This document shows positions 21,715-33,229 of a stretch of 64,000 nucleotides of DNA, in pieces; position 1 is the first letter of the stretch; the number at the start of each line of letters is the position of its first letter. The notes beneath the pieces were generated by a model. That model was given only the letters and a program-made list of their open reading frames with translations. It did not search any database and was not told where the DNA came from. This DNA is from Klebsiella variicola (lineage in GTDB: Bacteria; Pseudomonadota; Gammaproteobacteria; Enterobacterales; Enterobacteriaceae). Made by a program: the position numbers and the translations under genes. The DNA lies in the NCBI RefSeq assembly GCF_000828055.2, contig NZ_CP010523.2, forward strand, positions 2,418,001 to 2,482,000, given 5' to 3'.

Positions 21715-22803
21715 TCACATCACAACCACGGGCTTTATCACCTTGCCAGACGCCGAATCGGCGAAAGCCTGGTTGATATCGGCCAGCGGGTAGCGAACGA
21801 TAAGCTTATCGATAGGGAATTTCCCCTGCTTATACTGCTGCACCAGCAGTGGAATAAACAGCGCCGGGACGGCATCACCCTCAATCACCCCGACCAGCGA
21901 CTTGCCCTCCGCCATCAGATCGTTCTGCACGTTAAAGGTGATATCCCCGGTAAAGCCGACGATGGCCACCGTACCTAATGGTTTCACCGCGTGTACGGCC
22001 TGCAGCACGATGGCCGATACGCCGGTGGTTTCCACCGCGTAGTGAGCGCCTTTGCCGGTGATCTGTTTGATCAGGGCCACGGCATCCTGTTCCTTGCCAT
22101 TGATCTGATGGGTGGCGCCCAGTTCGCCCGCCAGGGCGAGGCGACTGGCATGAATATCGACAGCGATGATCTGAGAGCAGCCGGTTAATTTCGCCGCCAT
22201 GATGGCGCTGAGCCCCACGGCGCCGCAGCCAAACACCACAATCGATTCCCCAATCACCGGTTTCAGGCGGTTGAGCACCGTCCCGCTGCCGGTCTGGATG
22301 CCGCAGCCCAGCGGGCCGAGCAGGGTGAGATCGACCTCCGGGTCGACCACCACGGCGTTGCTGGCGCGGGTGACCACATACTGGCTGAAGGACGACTGGC
22401 CAAAGAACAGGGACAGATCCTGATCGCCCAGCCGATAGGGGGTGGTGCCATCCTCGCGTCGGCCGCCAAAATTAAGCGTATTAAAATTTTCGCAAGCTGA
22501 AGGGTGGTTGCTTAAACAATTTTCGCAATGGTGGCAGGCGGCATAGCTGAGCACCACGTGGTCTCCGACTCTGATACCGCTGACCGCCTCCCCGACGCTG
22601 GCGACGATCCCGGCGCCTTCATGGCCGAGGATGGCAGGCATAGGCACCACTCCCGGGTTATCGCGCATCACCGCGTCGGTATGACAGACCCCGGTGGCGA
22701 CAATTTTCACTAATATCTCATCCTTCCCCGGAAGGGAGACGTCGACATCCTTGATGACGAAAGGTTGCTGGTAGCCCAGCGTGACGGCTGCTTTCACTTG
22801 CAT
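21715..22803 (-). CDS. Zinc-dependent NAD(P)-alcohol dehydrogenase, aryl-alcohol type
   Basis: A 362-residue MDR enzyme. Catalytic zinc: Cys40 and His61-Glu62 (GHEGAG); structural zinc: Cys90, Cys93, Cys96 and Cys104; nucleotide motif GCGAVGL. The sequence has the look of benzyl/aryl-alcohol dehydrogenases ([29 protein letters not shown]), but the substrate is not certain. The start at 22803 has AGGAG upstream; the frame is open 46 codons further but those residues are not MDR-like. A single gene, convergent with the esterase. Confidence 0.88.
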   Translation of the reverse strand: MQVKAAVTLGYQQPFVIKDVDVSLPGKDEILVKIVATGVCHTDAVMRDNPGVVPMPAILGHEGAGIVASVGEAVSGIRVGDHVVLSYAACHHCENCLSNHPSACENFNTLNFGGRREDGTTPYRLGDQDLSLFFGQSSFSQYVVTRASNAVVVDPEVDLTLLGPLGCGIQTGSGTVLNRLKPVIGESIVVFGCGAVGLSAIMAAKLTGCSQIIAVDIHASRLALAGELGATHQINGKEQDAVALIKQITGKGAHYAVETTGVSAIVLQAVHAVKPLGTVAIVGFTGDITFNVQNDLMAEGKSLVGVIEGDAVPALFIPLLVQQYKQGKFPIDKLIVRYPLADINQAFADSASGKVIKPVVVM

Positions 22804-24898
<2,095 letters not shown>

Positions 24899-24951
24899 TC
24901 CCGTGACAGCCGCGGCCCGCAGGCAACCCCTGCGGGCCAGTAGAGAGCCCC

Positions 24952-25530
24952 ATGACTACAGACATTCCCGCAGTACCTGAGACGATCCCGGTGACCGACG
25001 CACTGACGCTTATCGCGATTGATGAGCGCTACGTCAGCGATCTGCACCAGCTGGTGGTGAAAAACCGCCACTGGCTGCAGCAATCGCTCAACTGGCCCGC
25101 CGAAGTGAACAGCGAAGAGGAGACCCGCCGCCATGTGCAGGGTAACGTGATTCTGCATCAGCGGGATTACGCCAAAATGTTTTTGCTGTTTCTCGACCAT
25201 CGACTCGTGGGCGTCCTGTCGTTCAACCAGATCGAGCCGCAGAACAAAACGGCCTATATCGGCTACTGGATCGATGAAGATCACCAGGGGCAGGGGCTGC
25301 TTTCCCGCTCCCTGCAGGCCTTTATCCACCATTATGCCCGCAGCGGGCTGGTGCGCCGGTTTGTGATCAAATGCCGGGTGGCCAATACCCGCAGTAACCA
25401 GGTGGCGTTGCGCAATGGGTTCGTTCTTGAAGGTTGCCTCAGGCAGGCCGAGTATCTGAACGGCAGCTATGACGATCAGAATATTTACGCGCGCATTATT
25501 GACCGCGACGAGGCGCTAGAGGGCGCCTAA
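24952..25530 (+). CDS. rimL: RimL, ribosomal protein L12 serine N-acetyltransferase
   Basis: A 192-residue GNAT enzyme that acetylates the N-terminal Ser of ribosomal protein L12, giving L7. The acetyl-CoA region is IDEDHQGQGLLSRSLQAFI (residues about 108-126), and the body is close to E. coli RimL (WLQQSLNWP, FVIKCRVANTRSNQVALRNGF). It is 13 residues longer than the 179-aa E. coli protein, mostly at the N-terminus. It overlaps the 3' end of ydcK on the opposite strand by 15 bp. Confidence 0.92.
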   Translation: MTTDIPAVPETIPVTDALTLIAIDERYVSDLHQLVVKNRHWLQQSLNWPAEVNSEEETRRHVQGNVILHQRDYAKMFLLFLDHRLVGVLSFNQIEPQNKTAYIGYWIDEDHQGQGLLSRSLQAFIHHYARSGLVRRFVIKCRVANTRSNQVALRNGFVLEGCLRQAEYLNGSYDDQNIYARIIDRDEALEGA

Positions 25531-26496
25531 CAGCGGCGTGCGGGTGATGTGCTGCTGGCCGTCAAGCGTTTTCGGGCCGCGCAGATGAATGGCCTCTCCC
25601 TCCTGTGCGGCAATCTGCACCTCGTCATTGATGGAGACCTGGTGCTCAACGATCACATCGCCGATGATGACGGTCCGCCCCTGGATCAGCACATCGTCGT
25701 CGAGCAGAATCGGACCACCGCGCAGCTGCGCCTCGCCACCGACCATCGCCCGGTGCTTTAACAGGCAGTTGCCTTCAATCACCGCATTCTCCGCCACCTG
25801 CGAACTGTAGCGCACGGTGGGAATGGCATCCTCTCCGCGACCGGCGATCAGTCGCGCGTGACCATAAACCCGGGCGTTATCGCACACCCAGACGTCGTTT
25901 TCTTCGTTCCCCTCCAGTCTTGCCTGGTCGAACACTTCTGCGCGATGTTCGACAAAAGCGTGCTCGACAAAGGCATCGCCGTAGATTTGCGCCTGATGAA
26001 GAATACGCGAGGCGCTAACGGTGGCTCGCTGATAAATCTGCAGGACTTTGTCGCGATCGGCGGTCAGACCGCGGGCGGCAATCACCTGGCAGTGCGGCAG
26101 GAGACGCGCCTCGTCGGCGAGGCGACAGTAACCGCGCACCAGACTATGATTAATCGTGACGTTGTCACTTATCTGCGCGTGATGGCTAATGTGCGAGGCA
26201 TGAATGCATGCCCGTCCGCCGATGGCGGCCTCGTGGCTGACCACGCAGGGCCCGGTTAAGCGAGCGTCGTCGCGGATACTTGCCCCGGCGAAAACCACGC
26301 TGTTGGCATCGTAGATCCAGCACTCTCCCTGTTGGCTGAGAGCGCTTTCCGCGTCCACCCAACCGCCTTCGCTGCCTGCTTTGACGTCAGCGAAATCGAT
26401 AAGCGCCACTATCTGGCGCAGGGTGACGCTCTGTTTGCCAGCCTCCTCTTGGTAACAATACTGCCGGGTCTGTTCGCTGAGACGGTATTTACGCAT
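25516..26496 (-). CDS. ydcK: YdcK, left-handed beta-helix (hexapeptide repeat) protein
   Basis: A 326-residue protein of unknown activity, same length as E. coli YdcK. Most of the chain (residues about 60-300) consists of imperfect hexapeptide repeats of the [IV]xxxA[RE] kind, as in left-handed beta-helix acyltransferases (for example ARLTGP, AAIGGR, AQISDN, AEVFDQ, ARVYGH, AVIEGN). Its place between rimL and tehA is conserved. It converges with rimL (15-bp overlap) and is divergent from tehA. Confidence 0.9.
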   Translation of the reverse strand: MRKYRLSEQTRQYCYQEEAGKQSVTLRQIVALIDFADVKAGSEGGWVDAESALSQQGECWIYDANSVVFAGASIRDDARLTGPCVVSHEAAIGGRACIHASHISHHAQISDNVTINHSLVRGYCRLADEARLLPHCQVIAARGLTADRDKVLQIYQRATVSASRILHQAQIYGDAFVEHAFVEHRAEVFDQARLEGNEENDVWVCDNARVYGHARLIAGRGEDAIPTVRYSSQVAENAVIEGNCLLKHRAMVGGEAQLRGGPILLDDDVLIQGRTVIIGDVIVEHQVSINDEVQIAAQEGEAIHLRGPKTLDGQQHITRTPLLGAL

Positions 26497-26607
26497 TCCC
26501 GATCCTCATTACTTATGGTTAACATAAACATAGCAAAGATCGCCGTAGCGCGCGGGATAAGGTTCCTTTAAAATGCAACTTCAAATTAAATTGATATCAT
26601 CAACAAA

Positions 26608-27612
26608 ATGAAGAGCAAGCAAACGCCGCGGCAGGCGCTGAACCTGCCGGCAGGCTATTTTGGTATGGTGCTCGGCACCATCGGAATGGGCTTCGCCTGG
26701 CGCTACGCCAGCACGCTCTGGCCGGTTAGCCGCAGCATCGGCGATGGTCTGGTGATGCTGGCGATCGCGATGTGGGCTCTGCTCAGCATGGCGTTTATCA
26801 GCCGGGCAATTCGCTTTCCGGCGAGCGTGCTACGGGAGATGCGTCATCCGGTCAGCAGCAGCTTTGTCAGCCTGTTTCCGGCCACCACGCTGCTGGTGGC
26901 GATCGGGCTGGTGCCCTGGTGGCGACCGCTGGCGCTGGGATTGTTTGTGCCGGGGGTGGCGCTGCAGCTTGCCTATGCCGCCTGGCAAAGTGGCGGCTTG
27001 TGGCGGGGGACGCATCCTCACGAGGCCACCACGCCGGGGCTCTATCTGCCCACGGTGGCCAATAATTTCATTAGCGCGATGGCCTGCGGCGCGCTGGGAT
27101 TTACCGACGCCGGGCTGGTGTTCCTCGGCGCCGGGGTCTTCTCCTGGTTGAGCCTCGAGCCGGCGATCCTCCAGCGTCTGCGCAGCGCGGGCGAGCTGCC
27201 GACGCCGCTGCGCACCTCGCTGGGGATCCAACTGGCGCCTGCGCTGGTGGCCTGCAGCGCCTGGCTCAGCGTCAACGGTGGGGAAGCGGATACCTTCGCG
27301 AAGCTGCTGTTTGGTTACGGCCTGCTGCAGCTACTGTTCATGCTGCGCCTGATGCCCTGGTATCTTCGCCAGCCGTTCAATGCTTCCTTCTGGAGCTTCT
27401 CGTTCGGTATTTCCGCGCTGGCCACTACCGGCCTGCATCTCGGCCAGGCCAGGGCGGACGGCTTTTTTCACCATCTGGCAATGCCGCTGTTTATTTTTAG
27501 CAATCTGGTTGTCGGCCTGCTGTTACTGCGCACAATTTTGCTGTTGGTGAGCGGGAAACTGCTGGTACAGGTCGACCGGGAAACACTCCTGAATAAGAAG
27601 GAAGGATCATGA
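26608..27612 (+). CDS. tehA: TehA, tellurite-resistance/dicarboxylate transporter family membrane protein
   Basis: A 334-residue ten-helix membrane protein of the TehA/SLAC1 channel family. Conserved segments such as [18 protein letters not shown] at the N-terminus and helix Phe residues are present. In E. coli, TehA with TehB confers tellurite resistance when overproduced. The stop codon overlaps the tehB start (ATGA), so the two are coupled. Confidence 0.94.
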   Translation: MKSKQTPRQALNLPAGYFGMVLGTIGMGFAWRYASTLWPVSRSIGDGLVMLAIAMWALLSMAFISRAIRFPASVLREMRHPVSSSFVSLFPATTLLVAIGLVPWWRPLALGLFVPGVALQLAYAAWQSGGLWRGTHPHEATTPGLYLPTVANNFISAMACGALGFTDAGLVFLGAGVFSWLSLEPAILQRLRSAGELPTPLRTSLGIQLAPALVACSAWLSVNGGEADTFAKLLFGYGLLQLLFMLRLMPWYLRQPFNASFWSFSFGISALATTGLHLGQARADGFFHHLAMPLFIFSNLVVGLLLLRTILLLVSGKLLVQVDRETLLNKKEGS

Positions 27613-28205
27613 CAACGCGTGACGCGGATTATTTTAGTGAAAAATATGGCCTGACACGCACCCATTCCGAGGTGCTGCATGCTGCGACAGTGGTGCCGCC
27701 GGGGCGGGCGCTGGATCTGGGCTGTGGCAACGGGCGTAACAGCCTTTATCTGGCGGCGAACGGCTTCACGGTGACGGCGTGGGATAAAAATCCGGTGAGC
27801 ATCAATAATCTGGAAAGTATTCGCGCTGCCGAGGCGCTGGAAAATCTCCGAACCGCGGTAACAGACCTCAATAGCCTGACCTTTGACGGGGAGTATGACC
27901 TGATCCTCTCCACCGTGGTGATGATGTTCCTGGAGCCTGACACCATCCCGGGCCTGATCGCCAATATGCAGCACTGCACCGCCGCCGGCGGCTATAACCT
28001 GATTGTGGCGGCAATGGATACCGAAGATTATCCCTGCACCGTCGGCTTCCCGTTTGCCTTTAAACCCGATGAGCTTCGTGATTATTACCAGGGCTGGGAG
28101 CTGCTGAAATACAATGAGGACGTCGGCGAGCTGCATCGCACCGACGCCAACGGCAATCGCGTCAAACTGCGCTTCGCCACCCTGTTGGCGCGCAAGCCTG
28201 CCTGA
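27609..28205 (+). CDS. tehB: TehB, SAM-dependent methyltransferase (tellurite resistance)
   Basis: A 198-residue class I methyltransferase. SAM-binding motif I is [16 protein letters not shown] (residues about 37-52), followed by the motif II acid in TAWDKN. TehB methylates tellurite and selenite in E. coli. The 4-bp overlap with tehA and an AAGGAAGG ribosome-binding site support the start. Confidence 0.95.
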   Translation: MTTRDADYFSEKYGLTRTHSEVLHAATVVPPGRALDLGCGNGRNSLYLAANGFTVTAWDKNPVSINNLESIRAAEALENLRTAVTDLNSLTFDGEYDLILSTVVMMFLEPDTIPGLIANMQHCTAAGGYNLIVAAMDTEDYPCTVGFPFAFKPDELRDYYQGWELLKYNEDVGELHRTDANGNRVKLRFATLLARKPA

Positions 28206-28469
28206 TACGCGGCGGCGTGGGGAATCAGGACGTTGCCCGCGCCGCGTAGTAAGGTGAAGAGCAGGGAAAATAAGTGAGGAAGTCACCGTATAAAAGAGGG
28301 ATAAAAAGCAGCCTTCTGCCTGTTTTAAGTGATTATTTAATAACGTAATGTTCATCCTATCAATATTTATAAATCTTCCTTGACGAAGCCCTTTTTTTGT
28401 CACAAAACTAGTGGGTCCTATTTGCTATAACGTCTGCCGAAAAAAAACTGCATTTACAGGGATCTCTCT

Positions 28470-29138
28470 ATGCGTACTCGCGTTTTACTGAAAGTCGCCG
28501 CTCTGGCGGGAATATTGGCGTTGACCGGCTGTGCGGCGAAAGTGGCGCAACCGAATCAGTATTCGGGCTTCTTAAAAGATTATTCCAGTTTGAAAGAAAC
28601 GACCTCTGCCTCCGGCAAGCCGGAGCTGCGCTGGATCGATCCGAACTTCAATCCAGCCAACTATGACAATATCGTTTATCACCCGGTGACCTACTATCCG
28701 GTACCGAAGCCGACCACCCAGGTAGGGGAAAAGGCGCTGCAGGATATTCTTAACTACACCAACAAAGAGCTGAAACAGGCTATTTCCGAGCGTAAACCGC
28801 TGGCCACTACCGCCGGCAAGCGCAGCCTCATCTTCCGCGGGGCGATCACCGGGGTGGATTCCAGCAAAGAGGGGCTGCAGTTCTATGAAGTGATCCCGGT
28901 CGCTATGATTGTCGCCGGCACCCAGGCCGCCACCGGCCATCGTACCATGGACACCGATCTGTACTTTGAGGCGGAGGTCATTGACGCCAGCACCAATAAG
29001 CCGGTCATCAAGGTCGTTCGTAAAGGGGAAGGCAAAACCCTGGCGAATGAGAATACGCCACTGACCGTCGATACTCTGAAGCAGGTGATCGATGATATGG
29101 CGGTCGACGCCGTCAAATTCGATCCCTCTCAGCGTTAA
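28470..29138 (+). CDS. ydcL: YdcL, DUF3313 lipoprotein
   Basis: A 222-residue lipoprotein with a type II signal peptide: basic start, hydrophobic core, lipobox LTGCAA with the acylated Cys at residue 21. The mature part matches E. coli YdcL (DUF3313). The residue after Cys is Ala, which favours sorting to the outer membrane. Function unknown. Monocistronic, with a terminator just past the stop; about 260 bp upstream separate it from tehB. Confidence 0.92.
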   Translation: MRTRVLLKVAALAGILALTGCAAKVAQPNQYSGFLKDYSSLKETTSASGKPELRWIDPNFNPANYDNIVYHPVTYYPVPKPTTQVGEKALQDILNYTNKELKQAISERKPLATTAGKRSLIFRGAITGVDSSKEGLQFYEVIPVAMIVAGTQAATGHRTMDTDLYFEAEVIDASTNKPVIKVVRKGEGKTLANENTPLTVDTLKQVIDDMAVDAVKFDPSQR

Positions 29139-29144
29139 TCGTGC

Positions 29145-29172
29145 CAGCGCCGTCTGACGACGGCGCTGTTTC
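29145..29172. terminator. Intrinsic terminator between convergent ydcL and DMT transporter genes
   Basis: A 10-bp stem CAGCGCCGTC (29145-29154) and GACGGCGCTG (29159-29168), TGAC loop, followed by TTTC on the plus strand. Confidence 0.8.
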
Positions 29173-29184
29173 TCTTCTGTCTCC

Positions 29185-30081
29185 TCAGGCCAGCCTTCGG
29201 CGCAGCAGCAGCTGTTCCGGTTTGGCAAACATTACCAGGTTACCCAACAGGATCAGCGCCAGCCCGATCACGGCGTTGCTGTGCCAGATATACCCTTCAT
29301 AGACGGTGGAAATGGATAATGCGACCAGCGGAAACAGCAGCGTACTGTAGGCGGCTTTGCTGGCGCCAATGCGCCCCACCAGAGTGAAATAGGCCCCAAA
29401 GGCAATGACCGAACCGAACAGCGCCAGGTAAAGCAGGGCGCCGAGGTAGCTGACGGTCCACTCCGGCATAAAATTATCGCCACGTAGCAGGGCGATCGCG
29501 CCCATCACCAGCGTCCCGTAGAGCATCGCCCAACTGTTGGTGGTGAGGGTTTCCAGCCCTCGCCGCTGGTGGCGAATGCTGAACATATTGCCCAGTGAAA
29601 AGCCGTAGGTGCCCAGGGCGCTCAGACCGATCCCCCACAGCAGCGAGGCGTTTAGCCCATTGGCCAGCAGGTCATCCCAGAACAGGGTGACGATACCGGC
29701 GAGGCCCAGTGCGGCGGCGGCCCAGAAGCGGCCCGGCGGCTGCTGGCGAAAAAAAAGAAAGCTGTTAATGGCGTTAAACAGTACGGCCATGGAAAAGATC
29801 ACCGATTCCAGACCGGTGTTGATCCAGGCCGCGGCGGTATAAAAACACCAGAAATTAAAGCAGAAGACGCAGCAGCCCTGCAGCAGGCAGCAAAAGTGAT
29901 CTTTCGCGCCCAGCGGCCGTAGCCGTCGCGTGACAAGCAGAATCGTCAGCATCGTGATGCTGGCCACGGCAAAGCGCCAAAAAATGGATACCGGCGCCGC
30001 CACCGGCCCTTGTTGTAAAAAAATCGCAATCCACGTTGTCCCCCAGATCACGACAACGAGTGCATAAAGTAATGCGTTCAC
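29185..30081 (-). CDS. EamA-family (DMT superfamily) transporter
   Basis: A 298-residue membrane protein with ten predicted helices in two EamA repeats (first near LYALVVVIWGTTWIAI, second near LLWGIGLSALGTYGFS). The GTG at 30081 has GGAG 8 bp upstream and starts directly at the first helix; the open frame extends to 30186 but that part is charged and unlike the family. Such proteins export amino acids or other metabolites. Divergent from an AraC-family regulator, which is the likely controller. Confidence 0.85.
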   Translation of the reverse strand: MNALLYALVVVIWGTTWIAIFLQQGPVAAPVSIFWRFAVASITMLTILLVTRRLRPLGAKDHFCCLLQGCCVFCFNFWCFYTAAAWINTGLESVIFSMAVLFNAINSFLFFRQQPPGRFWAAAALGLAGIVTLFWDDLLANGLNASLLWGIGLSALGTYGFSLGNMFSIRHQRRGLETLTTNSWAMLYGTLVMGAIALLRGDNFMPEWTVSYLGALLYLALFGSVIAFGAYFTLVGRIGASKAAYSTLLFPLVALSISTVYEGYIWHSNAVIGLALILLGNLVMFAKPEQLLLRRRLA

Positions 30082-30253
30082 CCTGACTCTCCTCTGCTTG
30101 TTGAAGGGAGGAGTATGCCGCCTGTCGCAACCGGCAGCTTTCACCCGCTTGTTGTCGGCTTGCAAATTCTTGCGCTTATTTGTCATTCGCCTGCGGTGAG
30201 GACTGGAAACCGCGCCGGAGTCTCCCTAGACTAGAGCTTTTACGGGCAGATGC

Positions 30254-31132
30254 GTGAAGGCAATGGGTTACGGGACGTTTGAAACATTACGGCGACAGAA
30301 CGCGGTGCTGCGGGGCACGGTGGAGCTGAATTCCGGAATTCAACTGGCCGCCTGGTACAACAATTGCGACACCGTGACGGTGCGCAGCGATCACCATACG
30401 TTGAGCCTGTACGTCGCCGATGGCTATGAAAGCTATCAAAAGACGCCGCACGGCTGGAAAAATGGCGGCGGCCCGGATCGCTTTTGTCTGATGCCGAAAG
30501 GCGATGAGAGCGTCTGGGATATCCGCGGCGATCTGTCTTTTGTGCATCTCTACTGTACCGATGAGCACCTGCGCCGCGTCGGCGAAGAGGTGTGGGATCG
30601 TAGCCCGGCAAACTTCACCCTGCAGGAAAAAACCTTCGCCAGCGATGACAAAATTACCGCGGTGTACCGCCAGTTTTTACTGGCCAATGACTGGCGACAG
30701 CCGGCGAACCAGTTGACCCTCAGCGCCGCCAGCAGCTTACTGCTCACCCATCTGATCCAGCACTACTCCACCGTGCAGTGGCGTTTGCCGACGGTCACCG
30801 GAGGGCTGGCGCCGGGCGTGAAGCGTCACGTGCTGGCCTGGATCGATGCCCACCTCGATCAGCCGCTGACCCTGGCCGACCTGGCGCAGCAGGCGGGACT
30901 CAGTGAGTTCCATTTTGCCCGCATGTTCCGCCAGTCGTTGAATATGGCCCCGCATCAATATGTGATGCAGCAGCGAATGGCCAGGGCGCAAAATCTGCTC
31001 TGCCACAGCGCGCTGCCGTTAACGGAGATTGCGCTGGCCTGCGGCTTCAGCTCCGCCAGCCATTTCAGCCATCGGGTGAAAGCGGCCACCGGCCTGACGC
31101 CGTCCCAGCTAAGGGCGGCGCAGCGCGGATAA
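30254..31132 (+). CDS. AraC-family transcriptional regulator
   Basis: A 292-residue regulator: N-terminal sensing domain (to about residue 180), then two AraC helix-turn-helix motifs in the last 100 residues (LADLAQQAGLSEFHFARMF and LTEIALACGFSSASHFSHRV). GTG at 30254 or ATG at 30263 can start it; neither ribosome-binding site is strong. Divergent from the EamA transporter across 172 bp, so it probably regulates it. It converges with ydcO, overlapping by 24 bp. Confidence 0.87.
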   Translation: MKAMGYGTFETLRRQNAVLRGTVELNSGIQLAAWYNNCDTVTVRSDHHTLSLYVADGYESYQKTPHGWKNGGGPDRFCLMPKGDESVWDIRGDLSFVHLYCTDEHLRRVGEEVWDRSPANFTLQEKTFASDDKITAVYRQFLLANDWRQPANQLTLSAASSLLLTHLIQHYSTVQWRLPTVTGGLAPGVKRHVLAWIDAHLDQPLTLADLAQQAGLSEFHFARMFRQSLNMAPHQYVMQQRMARAQNLLCHSALPLTEIALACGFSSASHFSHRVKAATGLTPSQLRAAQRG

Positions 31133-32275
31133 CACGCCATAGCTTACCCCACCAAGCACCACGCCCCAGAAGGCCGAACCAATTCCCGCCAGCGTCACGC
31201 CGCTGGCGGTGACCAGAAAGGTCAGTACTGCCGCATCGCGTTCACTGGCCTGATGTACCGCCTGAAACAGGCTGCCGCCGATGGTGCCGAGCAGCGCCAG
31301 GCCGGCCAGCATCTGGATCCACGCCGCGGGTAAAGCCGACATCAGAGCGGTGATCGACCCGCCGAACAGACCCGCCAGCAGATAAAAACCGCCTGCGGCC
31401 ATGGCCGCCAGCCAGCGCTGTTGCGGATCCGGGTGCGCCTCCGGACTCTGGCAAATCGCAGCGGTGATCGCCGCGATGCAGATGGAGTAGACCCCAAACG
31501 GCGCCAGCAACAACGCCAGACCTCCACAGGCGACGAGCAGTGCCGATACCGGTACAGTGTAGCCGGATGCCTGCAGCGTGGCGAACCCGGGGGCGTTCTG
31601 CGAGGCCATGGTGACGAGGAAAAACGGCAGGCCGACACTGAGCAGCAGCGCCGGGGTAAACTGCGGCGCGATCCACTCCGGTGCCGCGAAGGCCAGCGGT
31701 ACGGCCGTCCTGGCGACGTCCCCGGAGGCCGCCGCGATCAGCGCCCCCACCACCAGCGCGGCGACTACCGCGAAGCGGGGCCACAGCGCTTTACAGAGAA
31801 GCCAGGCGGCGAGCATGCCGCCGCACAGCAGCAGATGGTCCTGTAAGCCGGCGAAGGCCTGCAAACCGAAACGCAGCAGGATCCCGGCCAGCATCGCGGC
31901 GGCCAGTGAATGGGGAATGATCTTCATCAGCCGGGCAAACAGGCCCGTCACGCCGCAAAGGACGATCAGCGCGTTGGCGAAGATAAACACCCCCACGGCC
32001 TCGGCGAGGGTGACTCCCTGTAGACCGCTGACCAGCAGCGCGGCGCCCGGCGTTGACCAGGCGGTGAGCACAGGAACTTTACGCCAGCCGCTCAGCGCAA
32101 GGGTGCTGATACCCATGGCGAGGCCAAGGGCCGTCATCCAGCCGGCGATCTGCCCGGGGGTAGCGCCAGCAGACGCAGCAGCCTGCCAGATAATGGCGGC
32201 TGAACTGGCGTAGCCCACCAGTACAGCGACGAAACCCGCCAACAGAGTGGGAAGAGGAAGGGTAAACGAGCGCAT
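31109..32275 (-). CDS. ydcO: YdcO, BenE-family benzoate/H+ symporter homologue
   Basis: A 388-residue membrane protein of the BenE family with about twelve helices (start MRSFTLPLPTLLAGFVAVLV). In E. coli, ydcO pairs with the divergent regulator ydcN (sutR), and that pair is preserved here. BenE proteins import benzoate, but the YdcO substrate is not proven. The start at 32275 has AAGAGAA upstream and fits the family; the longer open frame (to 32362) runs through the operators and is rejected. Confidence 0.9.
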   Translation of the reverse strand: MRSFTLPLPTLLAGFVAVLVGYASSAAIIWQAAASAGATPGQIAGWMTALGLAMGISTLALSGWRKVPVLTAWSTPGAALLVSGLQGVTLAEAVGVFIFANALIVLCGVTGLFARLMKIIPHSLAAAMLAGILLRFGLQAFAGLQDHLLLCGGMLAAWLLCKALWPRFAVVAALVVGALIAAASGDVARTAVPLAFAAPEWIAPQFTPALLLSVGLPFFLVTMASQNAPGFATLQASGYTVPVSALLVACGGLALLLAPFGVYSICIAAITAAICQSPEAHPDPQQRWLAAMAAGGFYLLAGLFGGSITALMSALPAAWIQMLAGLALLGTIGGSLFQAVHQASERDAAVLTFLVTASGVTLAGIGSAFWGVVLGGVSYGVLSALRRP

Positions 32276-32284
32276 AGGATTCTC

Positions 32285-32334
32285 TTGTGCGTTATAACAT
32301 ACAAATACTCTATCACTGTGCGTTATAACGCACA
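32285..32334. promoter_or_regulatory. Two palindromic operators between ydcO and sutR
   Basis: The copies share the core GTGCGTTATAAC: 32285-32304 (TTGTGCGTTATAACATACAA, imperfect dyad) and 32317-32334 (TGTGCGTTATAACGCACA, perfect 18-bp dyad). Their centres are 31 bp apart, about three helical turns. The position between the ydcO start and the regulator suggests they are SutR sites. Confidence 0.65.
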
Positions 32335-32448
32335 AGGTGCGGATGTGGAGAGCGTAAGACACCTGTTCTCACGGTGATATGCCGAGAAACGCCCTGTAGA
32401 ATCAGGCAAATGGGGATATACTCTTGCCTGTACAAGTCAGGAGGTAGG

Positions 32449-33018
32449 ATGAATATTGCGCAACATCTGGCGGCAACGCTCAAAACCCTGCGCCAGCAGC
32501 GTGGCTGGAGTCTCTCGCGTCTGGCAGAAGAGACGGGGGTGTCGAAAGCCATGCTGGGGCAGATTGAGCGTAATGAATCGAGCCCGACGGTGGCGACGCT
32601 GTGGAAGATTGCCACCGGGCTGAACGTGCCGTTTTCGGCGTTTATCGTTCCGGACGCCAGCGCAGCGCCTTCCGCTTTTGATCCGCAGCAGCAGGCGATG
32701 GTGGTGACCCCGGTCTTCCCGTGGGACCCGGAGCTGCGCTTTGACCATTTTTCGATAACCCTTGCCCCCGGCGCGTTGAGCGAATCGACGCCGCATGAGA
32801 AAGGGGTGATTGAACATGTGGTGGTGATTAGCGGCGCCCTGGATCTCTGTTTACAGGGGGAGTGGCATTTACTGCAGCCAGGGGAGGGACGGCGCTTCGC
32901 CGGCGATGAGGCGCATGCGTATCGTAACCGCGGCGTTCAGGCGGCCCATTTCCATTCTCTTATCCATTATCCAAAAGAAAAAACCGCGGGCGAACCCGCG
33001 GCCAGACAAGATGACTGA
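32449..33018 (+). CDS. sutR: SutR (YdcN), XRE-family regulator with C-terminal cupin domain
   Basis: A 189-residue protein: Cro/C1-type helix-turn-helix at residues about 10-65 (WSLSRLAEETGVSKAMLGQI) and a cupin sensor domain in the C-terminal half (HEKGVIEHVVVISGALDL). E. coli SutR (YdcN) is described as controlling sulfur-utilisation genes. The ATG has GAGGTAGG directly upstream; open sequence before it (to 32374) is non-family. Divergent from ydcO with shared operators. Confidence 0.9.
   Translation: MNIAQHLAATLKTLRQQRGWSLSRLAEETGVSKAMLGQIERNESSPTVATLWKIATGLNVPFSAFIVPDASAAPSAFDPQQQAMVVTPVFPWDPELRFDHFSITLAPGALSESTPHEKGVIEHVVVISGALDLCLQGEWHLLQPGEGRRFAGDEAHAYRNRGVQAAHFHSLIHYPKEKTAGEPAARQDD
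32978..33001 (-). terminator. Minus-strand intrinsic terminator inside the 3' end of sutR
   Basis: CCGCGGG (32984-32990), CGAA loop, CCCGCGG (32995-33001). On the minus strand the stem is followed by six U (32978-32983). It would end an antisense transcript entering from the rlhA side; no minus-strand gene is visible there. Confidence 0.5.
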
Positions 33019-33229
33019 TGATAACCACTCACAACGTGACGAGGAAAATCCGGAATACGAGATGACAGTACGCTGCGCGAGGATGTGAAGGAACTATCTT
33101 TTCCGTCAATACTTTGCTGAAAAATGAAAATTCGTCGTCGCGCGACGGTGGAAAAGGTTTTCGTCTGTGCCCGGTTCTGACTACAATAGCCGCCATTTCG
33201 ACCCCCTTATACTGGATAACAACACGCGT

